NCBI GenBank assembly: GCA_002633005.1
Contig: NMRA01000163.1
Coordinates: 344,071-408,070 of the forward strand
From: Phoronis australis
Lineage: Eukaryota; Phoronida; Phoronidae
DNA: 64,000 bases
Reading direction: 5' to 3'
Positions 33,364 through 46,000 of this stretch are shown here, in pieces. Under the pieces are notes generated by a model, which was not told where the DNA came from, searched no databases, and was given only the letters and a program-made list of their open reading frames with translations. Position numbers and translations under genes: made by a program. Position 1 is the stretch's first letter. Every line of letters begins with the position of its first letter.

Positions 33364-36300
33364 TTATATCACTTATTATCAATGGGGAAGCATGACTTGT
33401 ATTTGTTTGTATTTGACTTCAAGTCTTTAGATTTTGTGCTTTCCTTCACATTTTCAAAATTTTGATTTTCAATAAGTTCAATGCATTGTCTTACAAAAGT
33501 GATACCGGATATACTATGGTCAACAACAGTGTTTGCACCAATTTTCACTGAACTGTGGTGAGACAATTCACAGTTGTTTGAATTGTGGCAAGGTAATACT
33601 CTAGTTGATGACCAGCAGATACGGTGGCAAGGTAATACAATACTCAAGTTGATGGAGTTACAGATTTCATGGCAAGGTAATACTTGAGTTGATATACATA
33701 CAGATATTGTGAATAATGTTCAACGATACTAATTATGCAGCAACAAGCATGGTCAGGTCAGGTCAGGTCCGTCTGTGTTTATTTTTGTACATTGTTATCG
33801 ATTCTTTTCTACTAATCATGTTATTCTGTGGGTGTGTATACATGTACCTTGTTGTTTATGGATGCCAAAAAACTGTCTGCCCTATGAAAATAAAATGGTA
33901 ATCTAGTCATTTCCACAAAGGTTTCAATGAGACACCCATTTTATGTTGGTCTTACATTTATACGTGGTCATTTTCTGTGAACAAAAAGCATTATGCCTGT
34001 GCCGCTTAATCATTACAGTGTTCTGGCTCATGGTACGCATGTTTAATGTGACGTCAGTTTGATGGTTTGGACCCAATTAAAGTGCAAAAATTAAAAATCG
34101 GTAAGTGATGAGGCAGTGCTGTAAATTACCAAGCACAAATTATTATCTGGCTATGGGCCCAGTCAATCTTAATCCTTCTCAATTCCCTGGGAGTGGGCCC
34201 AACAGTTCTCGGACCACACCGATTAATACTTCAAATGCTAAACTGTCCACGTGATTACCTGAATCAGAACCAATCAAAGACCTGAATTTTTTTGAAAATG
34301 TGACTAGCAAGTATGTCGTCATTAAACCAATGAAATATTCCTATCCAACTATTTAGTTGGATTGTATTCCAATCGGCCCAACTTTGCTATCAAGAATGGA
34401 ATTTTATAAATAACTTTTTAAATAACAAATAAATATGTTTAAAATCCTTGACGATCATACAGTCTTATGAGTATTTTTTCTAGGATTTTCATGGGAACTG
34501 AAATAAACTTCACAAACATGTAATTTTTCGCATGAAACTTGCAAATTCTGTTTCGTTATTACTATGAGTGCCTTGTTTTGCAAATCTGATCCTGTCCATT
34601 ATTTTGATTTGATATATTTACAATTACTTCTAAAAGTAGAATGAGTGAATTATGCAGTGCTTTATAGGTAAATATTTACAATCAAGTTTCATTTAATACA
34701 CTTTCATTTCCATTTCTGGACAAATTCAATATCCTGTGGAGCACGAAAAAGTTGATGTTGAAGTTCAACATGCGACATATACAAGTGCCTAACACATGCA
34801 CCAAACCATTTCCAAAATATATTTTGTATAACAGATGACAAAGAGGCAACACCCATATGCCTACAGGATGGCTGATGGACATCTGACGCACAATGTATGC
34901 TTTGATTCACTGCCTGCTGCCGGCCATTCTAACATCTGGGCGCCACCTTGTGGCCATTTGTGTGAGCTATACCGCAAGGAAGACCTACAATGTCATGAAT
35001 GTAATACTTATAAACAACACAAGAGAAATCATTAAGTTAAAGTCTCGCCAATTTCGGATACAAATAATTGCCAAAATTTACTAACCTTGTTTCGTTTTTC
35101 AACATCAAAGCATTGCTGAGAATGTCCACAATTTATCACAATATTTTCTTATGGGGCAGAACTTGGATGCCATATATCTGTGTCCTAAATTGGTGAGCTT
35201 TTTACCTCCCGTTATTTTCAACAGAGTCCAGACAATCCACACAAAAGAGGCTACACAACAATGCGTGCACTAATCTATGCCCAACCCTTTGCATAAATGG
35301 CAAATGTATGCATCAAAACATTACAATTTGGTACATGTTGGTACAGTTGCCAACCTAAGCCTCGTCTACTTTTGCTGCAAAATAGTTCAACTCGTACAAC
35401 AATACTATAATATAATATAGCCAAATTAAAAGCAGGATGTTGAAAACAAAAACAACGTCAAAGTACAGCATGGACGACACTTGGACATTGGGAAAATATA
35501 ATCCTCCGGTACAATAGCCAAACGCAGTAGAACAGAATACCACAGAATGCCATATCAGTGTGACAGGATCTCTCAACTAACAACTACATGACATACCACA
35601 ACACCCACAGGGCATAATATCAAAACATTCATGCTGCACTCTAAACATTTTTAGAACATACTATCACGAGAGCCATATTTGACATGGGACTTAGCATGAA
35701 CTGACACGAAACGAAATACTGCACAATGGTGCAGTCACATGATCCAGATTTTTTCAACAATTTGAGGTACTGGCATTCTCAAAGCGTCTCAAACTAGAAT
35801 ACAATCCTCCATGACTTACTCGTAGCATTATATATTACTGTTTGAGGGTTTAAAAAAAGCTATTAAATAAATATAAAATTACTGGGCAACCACTTTTGTA
35901 AGAAATTAAATAATAATATAGTTCATACTACGGTAAGTGACTCGAGCATGAATTACCGCCATGTAATGTATGCATAAAAATTCATAAGTCAATTGACGAG
36001 TGATCATGTTTCACAATGCAATGTACATGTAGAAAGATTATGTGACATTTTGACCCATAAATGTATAGACCTATACAGACAGCAAACATGAGTACATGGC
36101 GCACGGACTAGATTAAAATATCAAGTTTACTGAGCTTAAGGTATTCAAACTTAATGTTACTAATACATGTAGCTGCTAATAGTTAACTGGGATCAAAACA
36201 TCACCTGTTTAGCAGTGTGTAAGTAAAAGTAACACACAGTAGGGAACAATACATAGTCATGAATTTTGTGATATACATGTAAACTTGCAGGACAAGATTT

Positions 36301-36839
36301 AATAACTTGAGCCGTAGATGAGCAGGGTGTCCCAAAAATGGACACAAGAATACTTTGAAATTTGACTACTGTGAAATGGATTTACAGAAGGGTACTAATA
36401 ACTACAAACATCTCTAACTTCCAACAGTTTTGGCTTTCAGCATTAAGAGTCAACTGAAAAATATGTAGGCAGAAATGACCTGCATGACGGGAAAACAACT
36501 TTTTTGTATATTTTCATTTGGCTTGTCATCAATCATACTAGTTGGCCAGTTTCTACATCACTTACTTCAGAGGTTGTGGCTGCAATTTTTCGCCTATTTA
36601 GCATGCAACACAGCCAACAAGTTAAGGTCTATTTTGTCAAATTCCTCCACGAAAATAAAGATTAGGAACATTTTAGTCTATTACTAACATGATTTGCAGT
36701 GTTTAGATACCATAAAATAACTGGTAAAATTGCCATTATTCATAGCAAAGTAATCAGGCTTTCAAAAATGAATAAAAATGAATTTCAAATAATGGCCTCC
36801 ATGTTCAGACTTAAAGCAGAGTGTCCCATTGGATAGAAC
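33364..36839. other. Convergent intergenic region between DGAT1 and CEP72
   Basis: Between the two 3' ends. Contains a degenerate tandem repeat at about 33590-33700 (GGCAAGGTAATAC ... GTTGATG units) and a triplicated GGTCA at about 33750-33768. The distal part presumably holds the CEP72 3' UTR. Open frames at 33369-33647, 34682-35084 and 35355-35576 show no recognisable family. Confidence 0.4.
33591..33695. repeat. Degenerate tandem repeat downstream of DGAT1
   Basis: Three imperfect units carrying TGGCAAGGTAATAC followed by CTYRAGTTGAT and an ACAGAT tail. Confidence 0.7.
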
Positions 36840-37005
36840 TCAACGTGATCCATTCATAGAGCGAGGCGTCTCAGCGTTAGACATTATCCCCGTCGTTTTC
36901 TTCATTTGATCAAAACTCCAGTGGAGTTGCTGAACTTCGGCATCATGCCGTTGTCTATTGTCTTCTATTTCTTTCAGAAGGTGTTCATTTGTCTGTACTA
37001 GTGAC
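36840..37005 (-). CDS. CEP72: CEP72 last exon
   Basis: Acceptor CATTTCAG|G. Encodes SLVQTNEHLLKEIEDNRQRH and LHWSFDQMKKTTGIM, then stop. Closest match to CEP72 rather than LRRC36. Confidence 0.95.
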
Positions 37006-40000
37006 CTGAAATGAATGACAAGTCTATGAAGAACTGCACAGCGATACACAGAAAGACAGTCCACTTACATTGTCATGAATTTTTAACAGGTCATTCGACA
37101 AGTATACAGATCTGAAAATAAGGGGACACAGACTTCAAAAGTCCAGTCCGAAGCAAGTTGAATCCTGATCAAGGATTGAGATTTGAAAATCGTGAAATCA
37201 GATCTAAAAATCTCAATTTGAAACAACGTGAAATCCATCAACCTGACTTTTTTTCGCAGTTGACAACTCCTCAGTTTGCAGCACACATCCCAAGCAGTCA
37301 CACTCATAACTGACCATGCTTTTAAAAGCAAACTTTCAACCCTAAAATCTAAAATTTCAGAGCATCGGGTTAAGGTGTGCTGCACTGCTGGTTGTCATGT
37401 CGTTTCATTACAAAAAATCACTATGTTGAATGTCATTAATGTGATGAGCGTTAATTACCACTCAGCAACCAATTCAGTTGAAACAAAATAAGACCAATTC
37501 CCACATCCCAAATTCAACTCTTCTCTTTAGCGGAGGTAGAAAAATGTAATGTATTTTATGATTCACCCAGTAGTAGGCAGACAAGTGAACGACCATTGAT
37601 TACGCTTCAATTCACTTTTCAATAATTTTGATGTCTGCTTTGCAACTCAATACGCAACAGAAAAACTTTACAGGTATCAAAGTGACAAATGACAAACTAA
37701 TTGAATGTAAACCTATAAGCAGTGCTTACCATGGCAGCAGTGGGTCTAGTGCCCTAAAGGCTCATAGCATTGTTGACCAATACCACAGTAAGGGTGTAGT
37801 AGTATTCTTGCATTAAGAGACAACCAAAGTGCACTGTTCTCACTTCAGAATTCTAAGCAGACTTTACATGGATTTGGGACAAAGGTGATTCAGATATTGT
37901 CGAAGTTTTTGGATATAAATATTTGGTGTTTCAGAGTGAAAACGTCTACTGAAATGCAAAAATCAATGAAAGCATTTTTATGGCCATAACCCTGTTAGTA
38001 CTCTAACTATGCATTTATAGAAAGTATAATTTACTCTAAGGCTTATACTTGCTTCTAACACCCGATGCCAAAGAAAATACATCAAAGCATTGTGCCCAAA
38101 CAAGCATAACCTGCATTCACTATGCCACAGTTGTTGTAATTTGCATAACAAGAGAAAAATCTGGCGATAGTTTTGGATTTCTAACACAAGGACACGTGTC
38201 AGGCTGAGAACATGACCTGGAATTCCTCATCGTGACAACTAAGCACACTTGAGGAATTTCCTGTCAAATGGCTCAGTGCAAGCAGAATTCACCACGACAG
38301 TTACACATCACAGTGCCATCATGATGTGTACGGTATTCTAAGACAGCATTAACAGCTAAATTACGTCATGACAAAAATAGGCGTGTAACAATGAAAAAGG
38401 AAACGTTTACTTATTATAATATGTTGAGATATTTAATTAATATGACCCATTTCACTCACTTGTGGCTTTCTTGAAGCATGGAGGCTAACTCCTGCATCTG
38501 TGAGAACTGTTTCAGGCGAATCTTCAACATGTCTACTTCCTGCTTGAGAACACTGTTTTGCTGCATCAGTTCATCTACAATTACGACAAAGCAACACTAA
38601 CAGTAAATATCCTAGAGCATAGTGCCGTGTCTTCATGTCGACATGATAAACAAGATTGTTAGTTTTCAAAATAAACTAGACAGACTTCAACAGAACTCTG
38701 CCAGAATTGGACAAACTTGGAAAACACCATGCCAGAAATAATTGGGAGTTGAGTCGAAATTTTGTCTGGCACAATGAATAGTGCTTTTGTTGAACTTTTG
38801 ACTGAGAGTTTAATGTGACATAGCATCTAGCCGCTAATTGTATATTCATGTCATGGACTTGTCCAGTATGTTGTTGTGATTTCGACAAATGTGGATGGGG
38901 CAAAACATGTTGGAGCTTTGTTGAGATTTAGCCAGAAATGAAATGGTCTCCAGTAAAAAATATATGGATATAGTCACGGATTTGTGCACCGGAACTTTGT
39001 CGAGTCTCGATGCTGCCCACTTTGAAAACTAGCCGCAGATATAGGGTAACTTAAAGCGGTTAATAACTCGCCTTTTGTCACAAAAAATACTTTTGTTTTA
39101 GTACACTTACCATTATGAACTTGCTCTAAAATTGATCCTTAGTCATTACACAGGTAAATTATCATTAGTCATAATGCAGGTAGATGATCTTTAGTCATTA
39201 TTCAGGTAAATAATCCTTTGTCATAATGCAGGTAGATTATACTTAGTCATCATACAGGTAGACGTGATTTCTAAAAGAACTAACAGTTCGCTATTGCATT
39301 AGGCCAGGCTTAAAAAGTTGACTTGCCATGGCCTAGAGCAACAACAAACTCAGTTCTTCGAAAGACCCAAAATCACTTCTTAACTGAGAAGTTGAGACCA
39401 AGTTTGTACGTGGTCTTAAAAGTAGGTTTCTTCCATGGAACGCGGTTTATAGATCTGACATTTTGATAAGGAGAAAAATGCTACCTCGATGTTTTAGTTC
39501 CTATATCTGGCCATAATGTTGAAAACAGTGAAGAATAGGGCAAAGTACTCAAAAGGAACAGATGCAAATTGCTCCTTTACAGGATAGCCCAATTTTTCAT
39601 TTTCATTCTAAATTTAGCATTTTACGACTGACATTTCTCACGTCTACAGGGATTATTTACAGCAGTCCTGGGAATTTTTTTTGACACCTATACAAATCAA
39701 ACTAGACAACACACAACGCAGCAGAGGAATAAAATTTGTTGCCTGAGGTATTTTTTTCCACAAATTAAAGTGGTGTTTCTGCAAAAAATGGAATGCAGTT
39801 GTGAGGTATTTGAAAGAATAGTCACCTGGTCAAAGGGCAAATGACCGTTTGGCTGGTTAAGTACAGGAGGGACCATCTGAAATCTCAGATTTTGGTAGGC
39901 AGGACCAGTAGATATTACTGGTCAAAGATATTTTTAAATGAATTTTGGGTGGTTGCATTCCAAAGTAAATAAAAATTATTGGTGGTGGATTAGAAAAACA

Positions 40001-43000
40001 AAGTAAAAATATGGAAGGCGGGTGAAATAATTGGTTTTTCCCCCTCAAAAATGGATTTCACTGGCTTTCCCCCTTCACATAAATGGATTTCACTGGCACA
40101 GCCTTAACTCTAAGATTCACTTTGCAAATTCATACCGAATTTTTTCTCAGTTATGACATAATCAAGTAAAACAGTCATAAATTTGCGACTTTTTAGTGAA
40201 ACACACCCCCTGGTGAGAAGCCCAACTGACCAGTGTGTGATCTATCCCCTGATCCACTGCGCACAGTTGTTCCATGGAGTCCACCACCAGCCAATAGCGT
40301 CTCAGAGTGTTCCAGTCGTTGACGTAACGAGGTGTTCTCCTCGTAAGCCTTCTTAAGTCTCTGTTGCAGTGCCACCTGTGAATAATAATGAAAACATTAC
40401 TGACTTAGTATACTTCAAAGTTGGGTGCCAAATTAGAGAGGCACTTTACTCGACTCATTGGTATCTTCAGGAACAAGTGCATGTTCTAAAAGTGCGGCTC
40501 AAATCGATACAAGCATGCACTCATATTGATATTGTGCAGATTTTTGAGAAATTTCAGTAAAATCATAAAGTACTGTGGAATAAACTTCTTATTTTCAAAA
40601 ATTCCCAATTTTGAAATGGATTGCTTCATTTGCAGTGATTTTGCTAGACAGAATATTTAAGAACACCAAGCTGTACAAGAATTATTAAGTGTCAAACATG
40701 TGGTATCTAAACTGCTGGTAATTGTGGATATTTCAACTTAGTCTTAGCTATTAAATACCAAATATTTTACAAATTGTATCTTTTAATTAGTTTCACACAA
40801 TATCTTTTAATACATTACTAGGATGGTTAAGTGCCTCTTAATGCGCGAGCTGTTCAGGACGGCTTAAATTGATTTTAATAAATGTGGCAAATATTTGTCT
40901 TTGCCTATTCTTCATATTGCTACAGATCACATTACATGAAGCCATGATCACGTCACATGTCAAACATCGAGATTTCTTTCAGTTTGCAGTCACAGTACTA
41001 AGATGTACATCCACACAAAAAACAAAAAATTGAAAATCATATAAAAAATAAATTAAGCTTCTGAATAACGCATGGTCCCAACCTCATTACACACAGATGT
41101 TGTGGTATTACAAAATTGCTAATATTTATAGTTCTAAGTTGTCAAGTTCAAATGACATGGTAATAAACTAAACAATGACACTACTTCGCAACTCCCCGTC
41201 ATTCCCATTTCACATCGTCACACCTTTTTGTCCTCCCAACCCATCAGGTCTGCCCTTCTCGTTAACAGTACAAGGTACACACTGGTTCAGATGCTAAAGC
41301 TTATAAATGGTAGAAGTTGACATCAATTCACTCACAGTCTGACTTTGAGTCTGTTCTACTGGTTCTTCACGTTGCTGGCAGTCATTCAGCTGTTCCTGTA
41401 ACAGCCGGTTTTCTTGACCTAGCTCTTGGTTCTGTTGCTGTAGTTTAGACACTTCTCCAGAGAGGGGGTTACTGCCTAGGAACTCGGTGAAAATGGCATC
41501 TGCTTGCTCTGTTGAACAAACGGAAGATTCACACCACTTGCTGGGGTGTGTCAACTTAAAGAATTTCACCAAAAGTACACATTGGCAAGATGGTAAAACA
41601 AACACTGGACATTTCCCATATTAAGCAAAACACACACAGGTCAGGTCTTCAATGAACTCGGGCAAAGTTTCGCAGTATGATTGTTCCAGCACTCAGCCAT
41701 CCACCAGATACCTGTAAGTCGGGTTACAATATCTCTGTCTAGTCAACTCCAATTTATGCGAGTTGCATCAAATGAAAAAGCAAGAGTTGTACTGAACACA
41801 GGTATTGCATGGCAGCTGGTGTGATAATGCTGTTATTAGCTAGAATAAAGATGATAAAGCAAGCAACCCACTTAAAGGGGCAATTTCTAGTTCTTTCTCC
41901 CCACCTAAAATGCATGGGGTAATAGGAACCAAGGTAATTCAACCACAAGAGACACAGCTCAAGCATTTTTACATCACAGCGAAAGTCACCTCCATCCCCA
42001 ACTGTAACAGTAAGTACAGTTTGGCATGTAGACTAGAAGATTGACACAGCTGATCATGGCCACACTTACTTGTAAACCTCTTATTCCTGTGTAGAGACTT
42101 GGAACCATTCCAATACTTATCCACTAAGTCAAGTAACTTGGACAGAAACGGATACTGGTTCTCTGAGCTGTCTGACTGGGCACTGCTGGAGGGCTGGAAT
42201 CAATAATGCCTACATTCTGTTGCTGTTCTATTTCTGACAATTGACTCTTGAACGTGACCTCCGACTTAAATACATCTAACTAGGCAGTAACCTGCTCAAC
42301 CATTAGGGTAAACATGCACCATCACTCCTTGACTTTCCAGTTTCCATCCCAAGCTTAAAAGAGCCGTGGGTGTTGATACAATTAAGCACATTTATAAGGA
42401 AAGCTATGTAGATCTTGCAGCTGATAGTTAATGTTTCTGAGACACCAAACCCCAGTCAACACAAAAACATGTGAATGATGTAATCTCAAATGTTCCAAAC
42501 AAACACATGATAGTCATACAGATACTTTTTGAATATTGGGCATTAGCTAGAGTTGCAAAACACTTACATAAACTTTGTGAGCTGTGTTAGACTGGGAAGG
42601 TTGGTAGGACAGGTCTTGCGAGGACTGGCCTGTGAACAAAAACAGTATTCTCAACTCAATGACCTAACACACACAAGGCATTAAATACACAAACTTGGCG
42701 TTACACAATTCAAGTCACTTGACTTCCAGTGAATCCTGGAAAATGTAGGAAAAACCTGCCTTGTCTTTTCCCAGGTATTAGAATGGTTATATAACATAGA
42801 CAACTAAACTTCAGCTACAATAACTTGTATTCGTGCAAGTTCTAGGTATGAAATGAAAACACTGTCAATTCTCGACTTGCCTGAATTGTTCATTCATACA
42901 GGACACAAAACACAACTGCCACAGTGATGACCAGCTTAAAGTCTTCAAGAATCGCTGAGATTTTTATGGTCTGCACAAGAAACTATTAAATGTCTCACAA

Positions 43001-46000
43001 CCTATCACATGGTTTACTGAGGATTTCACAGTTAAATGGTGGGAGTTACACAAGACTGAGATTATGGAATGAAAATGATCTGAATTATTATGACACAGAA
43101 ATAAACTACAGGATCTAAAATGTACGGTTTGTGGCAAGACCGGCTCGTCCAAATGTCGGTTCAACAAGAGCTGCAAAACAACATGTTGTGGAAATCGAAG
43201 ACATTCCATGAGTCCACTAAAAACAGCTCACCAAAGAGACAATTTATGAGCTAAAGAAGCAGAGAAAATGAACTTCCATTTATTATAAAATGAACCTCCA
43301 TTATAAAATGAACCTCCATTATAACAAGAGCAACGCGGAGCGTTGAAATGCGCCCACGAATGCATTGCAAATGGTGTGCTTTTAGGGTTATTTAGTATTT
43401 GTATCATAAAAATGGCCACTGGATGGGGCAAAAACATACAATCCATTCAAAAACAGGAACATGCCATATTTCATAAAAATCTGTCAAGGAACTTCAGAGA
43501 AACAAAAGAAAACAGAATAAAGTGAAATTGCCACTAGTGGGCACAGTGTCCGTTGGATCCGCCTGAAAGACGCCGTCGTCTGTTGTTATCTCCATTATAA
43601 ACACACAACTTACTAAATTTAGTAAAGATCCTGCAGTGGGTTTAAGAGATACAACTATGGGCGCGAAACAAAACTGCCACAAGCAGGCACCACAGTAGTC
43701 AGTCACCATCATCAAACGTCATCTTCACACTAAGAACATATATGCCAATTGTCAAATGATTTGGTTGAAAATCATCATCAACCATCCACTTTACAGTAAG
43801 CACATACATGCCAATTTTCACAATCATCCTTTGAGCGGTTTGTTTGATAGAGGGGTGGACGCAAAAAACACTCGAAAACAGTAAAAATGGCCACTAGGTG
43901 GTGCAAACTATGTCGAATCCATCCATAAACGGAAGGATAGCGTCATCTCACCAATAGGTGCCTACATACCGAATTTCATGAAAATCCGTTCAGGACTTTT
44001 GAAGATAGAAAGGTAAGCGTAAAAAAATTAAAATTGCCACTAGGGGGCACACCGGTAATCGTATCCGTCCGAAAGTTCGCTCATGCCATCCCATTCATGA
44101 ATGGAACATATGTGCCGAATTTCATGAACGTATGTCAAAGGGTTTTGGAGATAGAGGAGCGGACGCCGGATGGACGCCGCCCGGACGGACCGACGGACGG
44201 AGATGATGGCATAATGCGTCCACATATAAATGTGTGGGCGCATAAAAAGCAGAAATGATCACGTGGCATTGCTTTTAATGCCCAATATTACAAGATTTCA
44301 TGTTTTTTCGTCTGAAAGTAGCACACATGGTTACATGTGAATACAACAGCACTGTGACCACATATCACATGCTACTGTAGTCTTACAAACGCACACTTGT
44401 GAAGTCATTTGAATTGAGTATGGTTTCTACACGACGCATTGTTGGAAACTAGACTTTAACCAAGAGACTTTTAATTAGCTGAAAGTCCGCCCAGATGATT
44501 GGCAATTCTTTGTGTCACAGAGAGGTGTTCAATACAAAGACTATCTGAATGGAGACTTTTGCAATAATTAGGAAACCATTTTTCTATTCAGGGTTCAAAA
44601 TCATAAAGTTCCCATCAGATAACATTAGGGAAAAGTCATACAACAACAATGTAACTATCCACATTCCAGTTTTTAAGTTAAAATAACATAGGTCTAACAA
44701 TAGCAAAGCTTGAAACATGCTGCTCGTTACATAAAGATGTTGATGAATTAAACTATTTAATATGTATTACCAGAGAAAAGGCAGTCTCACCTTTGCTCTT
44801 GACTTGGTCATCTGGTGGCCGTGGATGTGGCGTAAATGTGCCATGGGACTTATAGCTTGTGTACGCCTCTATCTCATCCTGGTACTTCAGGTTGGAGTCC
44901 TTTCTAGGTGTACCCACCACAGAACTTGCCCTTTGGGTTAAAAGAAAACAATTGCCGTATTTTCTCAAACAATACTATATACAAATTGAATATGCAGATG
45001 GCGCGTTCATTGACGATAGTCTATCGTGAGATAGTCGCTGTGTGAAATGTCAATAGACAATGAGAACGGTAAGTATTATGGTGACAAAGATATTATCTTT
45101 TAAAAGCACCATGTAATGCCACCTTTAAAAACAAGTGTTGTCAGTGGTTCATGTTATGGGGTGTAACTCCTTAACTAATTTTTAAATACAAAGTTTTAGC
45201 GTTCTTAATTATGGTAATACACCAGCCTGACTGGAGTCCACGGATTATTTTAATGGAAGACTGACCGCCAATAGGAAGATTTCTTCCAATTTGAAGTTAA
45301 TGAGAGTGACCCTACTTGGATAACACTGCATGCCTTTGGGATTTTAAGTTTCAGACATTTTGAAGGTGCATGCCAATTATGACTGCAAGATGGTTCGCGA
45401 AACAAAGTGAATCCTAGGCATGCATTCCCTGGGTCTGATCTTTCTCAGCAAAACATATCCGCTCAGATTATTTAAAAGGATTCTTATTCATTAAGTGTTA
45501 TTTTGCACTTGGTTTCCCCCAGGGTTTGTACCACAAATTTTAGAAAACTTGGACAAATTTTGACAATATTGGTGAACTTTTTGAAAACAAGTAATATACC
45601 TGCTGTGAGATTGTGATGGTGACAGCTCCTCCTGGTGTTGGCGACGAGAACTACTCACAGGAGCAGACTCTCTGGCCTCTTCAGATTCCATTTGATGAAC
45701 AGCTACAGAATAGATCAAAGCACTCGTTAGTTTAGAGTCTACAACCAATTACCAGTTAGCAACCATTTACAATTATCGCCATTTTCAGAAGTGCATGGAA
45801 CAAACTCACACTTTTACCGACCAGCCCCCAAAAGTGTAAAAAACTTTAATATTTTCGTCGATCGGGACTGACTAAATTGTAAGCTGAAGGTATACATTGG
45901 CCAACAAAAGTGCCTGGATGACAAAGAATAATAAAAATTTCAAGTTATTTGTTGTGTTATTAATACATTTTACGAAGCAATAGATAAGGCGTTGAAATTT

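Noticed and set aside
34682-35084. Overlapping frames downstream of CEP72
   Set aside because: Several frames on both strands, no domain; probably the 3' UTR or intergenic DNA.
39133-39263. CRISPR-like regular spacing
   Set aside because: Units adjoin with no unique spacers, and this is an animal genome; it is a minisatellite.
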